In this document: piece after piece, positions 35,348 through 43,247 of the stretch
Layout of the letters: the number at the start of each line of letters is the position of its first letter
Numbering within the stretch: position 1 is the first letter of the stretch
Program-made: the position numbers and the translations under genes
Assembly (NCBI RefSeq): GCF_000685075.1
Contig: NZ_BAYD01000029.1
Location: 1-64,000 of the forward strand
Source of the DNA: Paraburkholderia oxyphila NBRC 105797
GTDB lineage: Bacteria > Pseudomonadota > Gammaproteobacteria > Burkholderiales > Burkholderiaceae
DNA length: 64,000 bases
Direction: 5' to 3'
Notes under the pieces: generated by a model
Seen by the model: the letters and a program-made list of their open reading frames with translations, nothing else
Databases searched by the model: none
What the model was told of the DNA's origin: nothing

Positions 35348-36285
35348 TGCGCGGCCCCGCACCCGCGTTCGCGGCGCGCAAGCGCAACGAGCGCGGCGAC
35401 CGCGCACGACGCGAGCCGGGTGTTGACCGAGTCCGCGCGGCTCGTGAGGATGATCGGCACGCGTGCGCCGAGCACGATGCCGGCTGCGTCCGCGCCCGCG
35501 AGAAACGAGAGGCTCTTGGCGAGCATGTTGCCCGCCTCGAGGTCCGGCACAACCAGTACGTTGGCGCGCCCAGCGACCGCCGAATCGATCTGCTTGATCT
35601 TCGCGGCTTCGATGTTGATGGCGTTGTCGAGCGCGAGCGGGCCGTCCACGAGCGCGCCCGTGATCTGGCGCCGGTCCACCATCTTGCAGATCGCGGCGGC
35701 TTCGATCGTCGAAGGTACCTTCGGATTGACCGTCTCCATCGCGGAAAGCAACGCAACGCGGACCTCGGGGAATCGCAATGCGTGGCCAAGGTCGATCGCG
35801 TTTTGCACGATGTCGACTTTCTCCTCGAGCGTCGGCGCAATATTGACGGCGGCGTCGGTAATGATGAGCGCCCCTTCGTGCTCCGGCACGTCCATCACGA
35901 AGCAGTGGCTGATGCGCCGCGCCGTGCGCAAGCCAACGTCGCGCTTTACCACGGCGGCCATCAGCTCGTCGGTGTGCAGGCTGCCCTTCATGAGCGCCTG
36001 AGCCTTGCCCTCGCGCACGAGCCGCACCGCCGCCTCGGCGGCGGCTTCGCTGTATGGCGCGTCCACGAGCGTACAGCCTTCGAGTGAGAGGCCGCTTTGC
36101 ACGGCCACCGCCTCGATACGCGCACGCGGCCCCACGAGAATCGGCGCAATCAGCCCCATCTGCGCGGCCTCGATCGCGCCACCCAGTGAACTGGCATCGC
36201 AAGGGTGCACGACCGCGGTCGGTAGCGGGGGCAAGCCTTTGCAGTACTCGATCAGGCGATGGTATTTGGCGTGTTGGGCTTCCAT
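35344..36285 (-). CDS. Phosphate acetyl/butyryltransferase-like enzyme
   Basis: 313 residues, PTA_PTB fold. Contains VHPCDASSLGGAIEAA, LMKGSLHTDELM, and DAAVNIAPTLEEKVDI, which bind CoA and phosphate. The single-domain form resembles phosphotransbutyrylase and the C-terminal half of bifunctional enoyl-CoA hydratase/Pta proteins. CGGAG precedes the ATG at 36285, 26 bp after the DUF3141 gene, so they are an operon. No acetate or butyrate kinase is next to it here, so the acyl phosphate made must be used by an enzyme encoded elsewhere. Confidence 0.9.
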   Translation of the reverse strand: MEAQHAKYHRLIEYCKGLPPLPTAVVHPCDASSLGGAIEAAQMGLIAPILVGPRARIEAVAVQSGLSLEGCTLVDAPYSEAAAEAAVRLVREGKAQALMKGSLHTDELMAAVVKRDVGLRTARRISHCFVMDVPEHEGALIITDAAVNIAPTLEEKVDIVQNAIDLGHALRFPEVRVALLSAMETVNPKVPSTIEAAAICKMVDRRQITGALVDGPLALDNAINIEAAKIKQIDSAVAGRANVLVVPDLEAGNMLAKSLSFLAGADAAGIVLGARVPIILTSRADSVNTRLASCAVAALVALARRERGCGAAH

Positions 36286-36311
36286 GGCGTGGCTCCGGTG
36301 ATGCGCCAGGG

Positions 36312-38630
36312 TCAAGGGCGCACGCGTGCCGCAACCTGCCTCTCGCGCGGCGGCTGTGGCGCGAGGGACGTGCGGATGCGCTCGAGCATTTCAAGCTGTT
36401 CTTCGGCTGGCGCCTGGCTCAGCACTCGCTCGTCCGAAAGCAGCATGTCGAGCAGGGTCATCAGGCGCTGGCGATCGGCCGGATCGGCGAGCAACGCGGG
36501 CAGCGTGGCCACGGCTTCGTCCGGTTCGAACCGGGCGATGATTTCCTGCTCGCCGCGTATGCGCCGCCACTGATCGGCGGGCACGTCCGGCAGGTAGCCG
36601 GCATAGGCATGGATCAGCTCCTGACGCCTCTCGAGCAAGGCAAGTGGCAGCGGGACGCCTTTGCGCGCCAGCAGGAAGGACACGCGTGCGAGCGCTTCGG
36701 TGTAGCCGCCCTCGCTGATCGAGCCGAGCGCCTCCTTCACGAACGGCAGCTCGCGCGAATCGGTGGCGCGCATTGCCGAGTCGTGCCGCGCGATGGGCCG
36801 CTCGCCTTGGTCCAGCGCATACAGGTTGGCGTAGAGGCCGAAAAAGAGCGCTTCGGCGCCGGCGTCGCGCACGGCCCGGCCGTACTCGAGCGACGCGCTC
36901 ACGAAATCGGAGAAATTCTGCTCGATCCTGCGCAGCGGCGCCTCGGCGGCGACGGGCTGCCGGTTCTCGCGCGCCATGCCGGCCGCGCCCGGCAGCCAGC
37001 CCAACCACGGGTTGAGGTCGGACCATGCCCAGCGCTGTGAACGCAGCGGATGAAGCTCGCGCAACATGCGCGCCGACATTTCGTTGGACATCGCTTGCAC
37101 GAAAGGCTGGGCAAAGAGCTCATAGGCGCGCTGGTTGAACTCCGACACCTCGACGACTGCCTCGAACGGCTTTTCGTCGACCCGGCCGAGCCGGTTGGCG
37201 CGTGCCACGACGTCTTCCAGCCGATGTTCGAGCAGCGCCACCTCGTATTCGGTCGCGCCATCCTTACCCGGCCGCTCGGTGATCGACATGCCGTAAAGCC
37301 CGGGCGGCAAGGTCTCGATCGTCTCGAGTACGGAAGCAATCTGCGTATGCTCCTTTTTCGCCACCTTGCCGGAAACGAAGATGCCGAGATGCCCGATATC
37401 CTGATGCACGAGGCCGACGATGACCTGCCCGCGCACCTTGATTTCCTCGGTGCTCCCATACAGGTCGGCCACCCAGTTGAACGCCTGCTGAGGCGGCGTG
37501 ATGTTGTCGCCCAGCGACGCGAACAGGATGATGGGTGAGCGAATCTCACGCAGGTCGAACATCTTGCCGCCCGTTCCCCTCACCTCGCCCGACCAGAGCC
37601 TGTTGCCGATGAAGAGATTGCGCGTGATCCACTCGATCTCTTCGCGGTTCATCAGGTAGTAGCCGCCCCACCAGCGCTCGAAATCGAGAAAGCGTGGGGG
37701 CTCCGTATCGATGTTTGTGTACAGGTAACGGTATTTGTCCCAGAGTGTGTTGGCGGGATTCAGGTTTTCGAAGTTCTGCACCAGATGCGCGCCGTCGAAC
37801 TTGCCGTTGCCGAGGTCCGCGCTCAGCGAGGCGAGCCACGTGCCGCCCAGCAAGCCGCCGGCGTAGCGCATCGGGTTGTCGCCTTCGCCCTCGCTCCACG
37901 CGCCGCTCCAGTACGACATGGGCGCGCCGTTGATGACGATCGGTCCGGTGTCCTGCGGCGACGAACTCGCAAGCATCATCGCCGCCCAGCCGCCCTGGCA
38001 GTTGCCGACAATGGCGGGCCTGGGGCTGTCGGGATGCAACTCGCGCACCTTCGAGACGAACTTCTGCTCGGCCGCGCAGACGTCGATCAGCGTCTGCCCC
38101 GGTTCGGGATCGGGAAAGAACACGACAAAGTAGACCGGGTGGCCGGCGCGCAACGCGACGCCCGCCTGCGAGTCGTCCTTGAAACCGCCAATGCCAGGCC
38201 CATGTCCGGCGCGCGGATCGATGATGAGCCAGGGCCGATTTCGCGGGTCGACGCGAACGCCATCGGGCGGCACGATGCGCAATAGCGCGTAGTTCACAGG
38301 GCGCTCGAAGGCGCGCGCGTCGAGGACGACTTCATGGTCGAAATGCAGCACGGGCTTCAGACCCTGTGCCGAGCGCTCGACGAATTCGTTGCCGCGCACG
38401 CGCAATGTCTCGAGGAACAGCAGCCAGCGCTGCGCTCCATCGAGTGCGTACTGCCACAGGCTCAAGGGCGTGAGCAAGGCCAGTTGCGACTGGCCGCCTG
38501 CCCCGGAGTCGCCTGTTGCGCGCAAACGCTCGCCATAGGCCCGCTGCGCAACGTTCAGCCGCTTTGCCAGCAAACGCGAAATCTGCACAGCGATGGTCTG
38601 GCTGCGCGAAAACCGGGTTGCAGCGTCCAT
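36312..38630 (-). CDS. DUF3141 protein with PHA-synthase-like alpha/beta hydrolase core
   Basis: 772 residues. DUF3141 covers most of it. The core resembles class I PHA synthases: G209-N-C-Q-G213 is the GxCxG nucleophile elbow with cysteine, DFERWWGGYYLMNREE-like segments follow, and FDLREIRSPIILFASLGDNI matches the strand carrying the PhaC catalytic aspartate. The C-terminal 350 residues are unique to the family. Neighbouring Pta-like gene suggests acyl-CoA metabolism. GGAGG precedes the ATG at 38630; the DosR-like site at 38694-38710 is about 64 bp upstream. Confidence 0.85.
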   Translation of the reverse strand: MDAATRFSRSQTIAVQISRLLAKRLNVAQRAYGERLRATGDSGAGGQSQLALLTPLSLWQYALDGAQRWLLFLETLRVRGNEFVERSAQGLKPVLHFDHEVVLDARAFERPVNYALLRIVPPDGVRVDPRNRPWLIIDPRAGHGPGIGGFKDDSQAGVALRAGHPVYFVVFFPDPEPGQTLIDVCAAEQKFVSKVRELHPDSPRPAIVGNCQGGWAAMMLASSSPQDTGPIVINGAPMSYWSGAWSEGEGDNPMRYAGGLLGGTWLASLSADLGNGKFDGAHLVQNFENLNPANTLWDKYRYLYTNIDTEPPRFLDFERWWGGYYLMNREEIEWITRNLFIGNRLWSGEVRGTGGKMFDLREIRSPIILFASLGDNITPPQQAFNWVADLYGSTEEIKVRGQVIVGLVHQDIGHLGIFVSGKVAKKEHTQIASVLETIETLPPGLYGMSITERPGKDGATEYEVALLEHRLEDVVARANRLGRVDEKPFEAVVEVSEFNQRAYELFAQPFVQAMSNEMSARMLRELHPLRSQRWAWSDLNPWLGWLPGAAGMARENRQPVAAEAPLRRIEQNFSDFVSASLEYGRAVRDAGAEALFFGLYANLYALDQGERPIARHDSAMRATDSRELPFVKEALGSISEGGYTEALARVSFLLARKGVPLPLALLERRQELIHAYAGYLPDVPADQWRRIRGEQEIIARFEPDEAVATLPALLADPADRQRLMTLLDMLLSDERVLSQAPAEEQLEMLERIRTSLAPQPPRERQVAARVRP

Positions 38631-38693
38631 GGCGTAGACCTCCAGGCTGGGAGACACACGCAGACATTGTTGGCCGCCTGCTGCGCCGCCGCA

Positions 38694-38710
38694 ATCGGAC
38701 CAAGGTCCTA
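38694..38710. promoter_or_regulatory. DosR-like palindrome (site C)
   Basis: ATCGGACCAAGGTCCTA, perfect core GGACCAAGGTCC. Upstream of the DUF3141-Pta operon at the same distance as site A from its gene. Confidence 0.62.
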
Positions 38711-38720
38711 TAGCCTGGCG

Positions 38721-38745
38721 CGGTGCGGTGCGGTGCGGTGCGGTG
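38721..38745. repeat. CGGTG pentanucleotide tandem repeat (5 copies)
   Basis: Five exact CGGTG units, with a degenerate sixth (CGCTG) after. It lies 11 bp upstream of DosR-like site C. Slippage could change promoter spacing only if further upstream elements matter. Confidence 0.75.
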
Positions 38746-38795
38746 CGCTGCCCGTGTCACTGCGCGCGTTGCTCCCGATGGCCTGCTGCCCGTGC

Positions 38796-39050
38796 TCACG
38801 GTTGCCGCGGCGGCATCACCTGCACGGTCAATGTGCGATTTCTCCAGTACATGTTGTGGATGCGCGGTTGCAGTCTGCGCAGGGCTTCCGGTGAAAGTCC
38901 CGTAAAGCTCAGCACCACTGCAGGACGCGCGCCGCTTCCGTGCACGCGCTCGATCGCATCGAATGCCGGAAACCCGTATTTCGCCAGAAACTCTATCAGC
39001 TCCTCGTCGGAGACGTCTGCGTCGACGTTTCCCACCAGCAGATCAGCCAT
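38796..39050 (-). CDS. Small RRM-fold RNA-binding-like protein
   Basis: 84 residues forming one RRM: beta1 LLVGNVDADVS, helix EELIEFLAKYG, a central strand PAVVLSFTG in place of RNP1, helix EALRRLQPRIH and last strand RTLTVQVM. Aromatics of classical RNP motifs are mostly missing, so RNA binding is plausible but not certain. AAGGAGG precedes the ATG. Lies between PPK2 and the DUF3141 operon on the same strand; the gap to PPK2 is 80 bp. Confidence 0.8.
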   Translation of the reverse strand: MADLLVGNVDADVSDEELIEFLAKYGFPAFDAIERVHGSGARPAVVLSFTGLSPEALRRLQPRIHNMYWRNRTLTVQVMPPRQP

Positions 39051-39130
39051 GATTCAATCCTCCTTGCTGCCCAAACCTTCACGACATCGGCGCGCAAGTT
39101 CATCTACGTGCAACGCTGCGCGCGCCGGGC

Positions 39131-39952
39131 TCAGAACTTCTCCGCTACGAAGCGCAATGGGTAGTCCGGTTCGCGGTAACCCTTCGCTTTTTGCCGCCGC
39201 GGCAAGACCACTTTCGGCCGGGATCTGGCTTCATAGGGAATCCTGCACAGCAAGTCGTTGATGATGTTCAGGCGCGAGCGCTTCTTGTCGTCGGACCGTG
39301 CAACGGTCCAAGGGGCGAAATCGGTATCGCTCATCGCGAACATTTCGTCGCGTGCCCGCGAATAGTCATACCACCGGCGATACGACTCAAGGTCCATCGG
39401 CGAAAGCTTCCAGGTTTTGCGCGGATCGTGTATGCGCGCTTCGAGTCTGCGCGTCTGCTCCTCGGGCGACACTTCAAGCCAGTACTTGATGAAGATGATC
39501 CCCGAATCGATGATCGCCTGCTCCACGAGCGACACGTCGCGCAGAAACTTCTGCGCCTGCTCGTCGGTACAGAAGCCCATTACGCGTTCGACGCCGGCCC
39601 GGTTGTACCAGCTGCGATCGAAGATCACCACTTCGCCCGCCGCCGGCATGTGTGGCAGATACCGCTGAATATACATCTGCGTCTTCTCCCGGTCGGTGGG
39701 AGCCGGCAGCGCGACAACGCGGAAAACGCGCGGGCTCACACGTGCGGTGATGGCCTTGATGGTGCCACCTTTTCCGGCACCATCACGCCCTTCGAAGATG
39801 ATGCAGATCTTGGCCCCGCTGCGGACCACCCAGTCCTGGAACTGCACCAGCTCGGCGTGAAGCCTTGCGAGTTGCTTCAGGTAGGCCTTGTTGGCAAGCT
39901 TGTGCACGGGTTTCGAGCCTTTGATCTTTGCCTCTTCCACTGTTTCGGACAT
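39131..39952 (-). CDS. ppk2: Polyphosphate kinase 2 (class I)
   Basis: 273 residues with one PPK2 domain. Walker A EGRDGAGKGG at 54-63, Walker B VIFDRSWYNRAGVE, and the lid region with KYWLEVSPEEQ. One-domain class I enzymes phosphorylate nucleoside diphosphates from polyphosphate (or the reverse), so it can make ATP or GTP without respiration. The ATG at 39952 follows GGGGAG; a longer upstream frame over the intergenic region is rejected. A DosR-like site lies 78 bp upstream and an ANR box 188 bp upstream. Confidence 0.95.
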   Translation of the reverse strand: MSETVEEAKIKGSKPVHKLANKAYLKQLARLHAELVQFQDWVVRSGAKICIIFEGRDGAGKGGTIKAITARVSPRVFRVVALPAPTDREKTQMYIQRYLPHMPAAGEVVIFDRSWYNRAGVERVMGFCTDEQAQKFLRDVSLVEQAIIDSGIIFIKYWLEVSPEEQTRRLEARIHDPRKTWKLSPMDLESYRRWYDYSRARDEMFAMSDTDFAPWTVARSDDKKRSRLNIINDLLCRIPYEARSRPKVVLPRRQKAKGYREPDYPLRFVAEKF

Positions 39953-40029
39953 GGTGTCGCTCCCCGGCCGCCGCGGCCCGAGATGGTTATTCACCTCTCC
40001 ACTATTGGCACGCACTCGAACCGGCGCAA

Positions 40030-40046
40030 TAGGCCTTTGGGCCGAT
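40030..40046. promoter_or_regulatory. DosR-like palindrome (site D, variant core)
   Basis: TAGGCCTTTGGGCCGAT; it keeps the TAGG...CCGAT flanks but has GGCC arms. 78 bp upstream of ppk2, in reverse orientation relative to the other sites' genes. Confidence 0.45.
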
Positions 40047-40139
40047 GCGACGCCCGGGATACCGCCTTTGTGACGAACTGTACGAAGCTGACTAACGGTG
40101 GGCAATTGGTGGGCAATTTCTGGCGTTCCCAGCAAGCTT

Positions 40140-40153
40140 TTGACGTGTATCAA
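40140..40153. promoter_or_regulatory. ANR/FNR box
   Basis: TTGACgtgtATCAA, between ppk2 (188 bp) and the divergent cation/proton antiporter gene (113 bp). Confidence 0.7.
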
Positions 40154-40265
40154 GCCTCTTCCCGGACATCGGAGTGTCAATTGAACAAACGGACAGCTTT
40201 TCGGCGCGCCTGGCATGCATCCCTTTCATGAGGAACACGGTGCGCTGCACCACAAGAGGTGAAAG

Positions 40266-41522
40266 ATGATTATCATTGCCGCGTTCATCACAACCGTCTT
40301 CCTGTACGGCCTGGTATCCGGGCGGCTGGAGCGGACTATTCTCACGGCTCCAATCCTGTTTGCCGCATCCGGCGCGCTCATGCACTTCTCGCACGAAGCG
40401 CTGCGAGAGCTCACGATTGACCGGCAAGACCTGCTGTTGATGGCCGAGCTGGGCCTGGTCATGACCCTGTTTACCGACGCCTCGCGAGTTCGTCCATCCA
40501 TGTTGAGAGGCGAAACGAATCTGCCTGCGCGCCTGCTGAGTGTGGGGATGCTGCTCACCATCGCGTCAGGCATGGTCTGCGCCAAGCTGGTCTTCCCGCA
40601 ACTGACATGGCCTGAGACAGGCATTCTCGCTTCGATCCTGGCGCCGACCGATGCCGGGCTTGGTCAAATCATCGTAAGCAGTCCGCATGTTCCCCCACGC
40701 ATTCGCCAGGCATTGAACGTGGAAGCGGGACTCAATGACGGGCTCTCTGTGCCATTCCTGATGTTTTTCATCGCGCTTGCCGTGGCGCGGGAGACAGGCC
40801 AACACGGAGGCGTTTTGGCGCGCTATCTGATCGAGCAGCTCGGCTACGGAACGTTGATCGGCCTCGGCATCGGCCTCGTCGGCGGCTGCTTGCTCAACCT
40901 CGCCCTGCGCAGGCGCTGGATGGCCGAGTCGGCGGCACAGCTGGGCGTGGTGGCCCTGCCCATTTTCTGCGTGCTGGCGGCGGAAAGCAGCGGCGCGAGC
41001 ATGTTCATTGCGGCCTTCGTCGCCGGGCTCGCGACGCAGGTGGCTTTCAGCGAAGTCGGCCAACAGAACGTCGAGTTCACCGAGGAGTGGGGCCAGCTAT
41101 TCAACTTTTTTGTCTTTTTCCTGTTTGCCCTGTCGTGTGCCGGCGCCCTATCGCAGTTCAACTTCGCAATTTTCGTGTATAGCGTGCTCAGTCTGACGCT
41201 GATTCGCATGGTGCCGGTGGCCATCGCGCTGCGAGGCACGCACCTGAGCCGGCCAACCACGCTGTTCATGGGCTGGTTCGGGCCGCGGGGGCTCGCGTCC
41301 ATTGTGCTCGGGCTCGTCTATCTGGAAGGCGATACGGGCCTGCAAGGCGAGTCGACGATCAAGCTCACGGTCATGGCCACGGTGCTGCTGAGCATCGTCG
41401 CTCATGGACTGTCCGCGCTGCCTTCAATCAACCGGTATGCGAAGTCCATCGCATCGCTCGGAGACCATGCGCCTGAGCATGCGAGCACTGCGGCGGACCG
41501 GGTCAGCAGCGACGAAGCGTGA
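40266..41522 (+). CDS. CPA-family cation/proton antiporter
   Basis: 418 residues, 11-12 membrane segments. SILAPTDAGLGQ near residue 130 corresponds to the conserved helix-5 acidic site of Na+/H+ exchangers, and LNVEAGLNDGLSVPF is the second conserved acidic motif of CPA1 members. GAGGTG precedes the ATG. Probably cytoplasmic pH or sodium homeostasis. It is closely followed by the outer-membrane protein gene (91 bp). Confidence 0.92.
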   Translation: MIIIAAFITTVFLYGLVSGRLERTILTAPILFAASGALMHFSHEALRELTIDRQDLLLMAELGLVMTLFTDASRVRPSMLRGETNLPARLLSVGMLLTIASGMVCAKLVFPQLTWPETGILASILAPTDAGLGQIIVSSPHVPPRIRQALNVEAGLNDGLSVPFLMFFIALAVARETGQHGGVLARYLIEQLGYGTLIGLGIGLVGGCLLNLALRRRWMAESAAQLGVVALPIFCVLAAESSGASMFIAAFVAGLATQVAFSEVGQQNVEFTEEWGQLFNFFVFFLFALSCAGALSQFNFAIFVYSVLSLTLIRMVPVAIALRGTHLSRPTTLFMGWFGPRGLASIVLGLVYLEGDTGLQGESTIKLTVMATVLLSIVAHGLSALPSINRYAKSIASLGDHAPEHASTAADRVSSDEA

Positions 41523-41613
41523 CTCGGGAGCGCCGTGCGCGAAAGGTGGCGCTCGCGCGTTCGCCATGCACGGCTGCTAGCCGTACCTTACTGGCGTGCC
41601 GGGTACATCGACG

Positions 41614-42537
41614 ATGCGGCGTTCACAGTTTGCCCGCGTGCTTCCGCGCGCCGGCCTTTTCATCCTGCTGTTGCCGGCGAGCGCAGCATTTGCGCAGGAA
41701 CTGGAGCCGCGCACGTATTCGCCTTCACCCGTCGGCACACACTTTCTCGTCGCCACTTACGCGTTTGCGACCGGCGACGTGCTGACCGACCCGTCGCTAC
41801 CCATCACCAACGTCCAGGCGAATCTTGATTTTTTCACGCTCGGCTACGTGCAAACCTTTGGGCTAGCCGGCCATACGGCGTCGTTGGGTTTTGCCGTCCC
41901 AGTGGTCCGCGGCAATCTCAGCGGCGACGTCGTGGATTCGCCACGCGAGATCCATCGGGCGGGTCTTGGCGACGTGCGCCTGCGCTTCGCCTATAACTTG
42001 TTCGGCAGTCCGGCCCTCGCTCCCGAAGCGTTCGCGAAGCGCGCGCCTTCCACCTCCGTGGGCGTGAGCCTGACGATGACGGCGCCGACCGGACAATACG
42101 TCGATTCGCGTCTCGTCAACGTGGGAGCGAACCGCTGGTCGTTCAAGCCCGAGATCGGCATCTCGCAGCCGGCCGGCAACTGGTTCTTCGAAGCGTCCGC
42201 TGGCGCCTGGTTTTTTACGGACAATGCGGACTTCATGAACGGGCACGTCCGGAGTCAGTCACCGCTTGCAACCATCGAGTTGCACACGGGCTACGATTTT
42301 CGGCCGGGGCTATGGCTGGCCGGCGACGTGGGTTATTACGCGGGTGGCAGGACGTCGCTCGATGGCCAGGAAAATCAGGATCGGCAGTCGAATATCCGCT
42401 ACGGGATCACGCTTTCGGTGCCCTTCGCGCGTGGCTGGTCCGCCAAAATCGCCGCTTCGAAGGGGCTGATGACCCGTGTGGGCGGCAACTACAAGGCCGT
42501 GTCGATTACGTTGCAGTACCGGTGGTTCGATCACTGA
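41614..42537 (+). CDS. Outer-membrane transporter-like protein (MetA-pathway/phenol family)
   Basis: 307 residues with a signal peptide (cleavage after AFA) and a beta-barrel composition ending in LQYRWFDH (aromatic close to the C terminus). It matches the COG4313/Phenol_MetA_deg group of putative hydrophobic-compound channels (GDVRLRFAYNLFG; LTMTAPTGQYVD; RWSFKPEIGISQP). Start uncertain: ATG at 41614 chosen as it gives a normal signal peptide; a GTG at 41596 is possible. Role in this cluster unknown. Confidence 0.8.
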   Translation: MRRSQFARVLPRAGLFILLLPASAAFAQELEPRTYSPSPVGTHFLVATYAFATGDVLTDPSLPITNVQANLDFFTLGYVQTFGLAGHTASLGFAVPVVRGNLSGDVVDSPREIHRAGLGDVRLRFAYNLFGSPALAPEAFAKRAPSTSVGVSLTMTAPTGQYVDSRLVNVGANRWSFKPEIGISQPAGNWFFEASAGAWFFTDNADFMNGHVRSQSPLATIELHTGYDFRPGLWLAGDVGYYAGGRTSLDGQENQDRQSNIRYGITLSVPFARGWSAKIAASKGLMTRVGGNYKAVSITLQYRWFDH

Positions 42538-42596
42538 GCGCGAGCACTCGCCGTCGACCCGATACCGGGTGCGTTTCGGACTGCTCCGCTGAACGA

Positions 42597-43247
42597 TCAG
42601 GCTCGCCCCAAAAGACGCCTGCCAGACGGCGCGCTGCGCGCTGCGCCGACGCCAGCCTTGTCGGCAAAGCGGACGAGATCGGCCAGCGAGTTGGCCTCTA
42701 TTTTCTCCATGACGCGGGCGCGATGAATCTTGATGGTCTTCTCGGCAATGCCCAAATCGCCTGCCGCCTGTTTGTTCAGGCGGCCGCTCACCACGAGCTC
42801 CATCACCTCGCGCTCGCGTGGCGTCAGCCGGTTCAAGCGCATCTGAATGTCGGCCAGCTCGCGGCGGCGTTCGTAAATCTGCGCAGCAGTTTCGAGTGCG
42901 CGCTCTATGGCGGCGAACAACACGGCCTCGCTAACCGGTTTAGGAAGAAAGTCGCTGGCGCCAGCTTTCATCGCGTCCACGGTCGTGCCAATATCGCCGT
43001 GCCCCGTAATGAAGATCACCGGCAATATTGCGTTCAGTTCGCGCTGAAGGTCGAGGCCACTTGCGTCGGGCAATTCCAGGTCAAGCAAAACGCACGCCGG
43101 ATAGTGCGATAAATCCGCGCCATGCAGGAATTCGTTTGCCGACTGGAAAGTCTCGGCTCCATAGCCCGCCGAGCGGATGAGACGCGCGAGGGCTCTGCGC
43201 ACGTTGTCGTCGTCGTCCACAATATAAACGAGGGCAGTTTCACTCAT
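42597..43247 (-). CDS. FixJ/NarL-family response regulator
   Basis: 216 residues. Receiver domain with acidic cluster VDDDD (10-14), phospho-acceptor D56 in LLDLELPDASG, and K103 in FLPKP. C-terminal LuxR-type helix-turn-helix (about 140-200: LTPREREVMELVVSGRLNKQAAGDLGIAEKTIKIHR, split here only for reading). The start overlaps the kinase stop by four bases (ATGA), so the two are translationally coupled. FixJ-family regulators bind palindromes; the DosR-like motif found five times in this window is its best candidate target. Confidence 0.95.
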   Translation of the reverse strand: MSETALVYIVDDDDNVRRALARLIRSAGYGAETFQSANEFLHGADLSHYPACVLLDLELPDASGLDLQRELNAILPVIFITGHGDIGTTVDAMKAGASDFLPKPVSEAVLFAAIERALETAAQIYERRRELADIQMRLNRLTPREREVMELVVSGRLNKQAAGDLGIAEKTIKIHRARVMEKIEANSLADLVRFADKAGVGAARSAPSGRRLLGRA

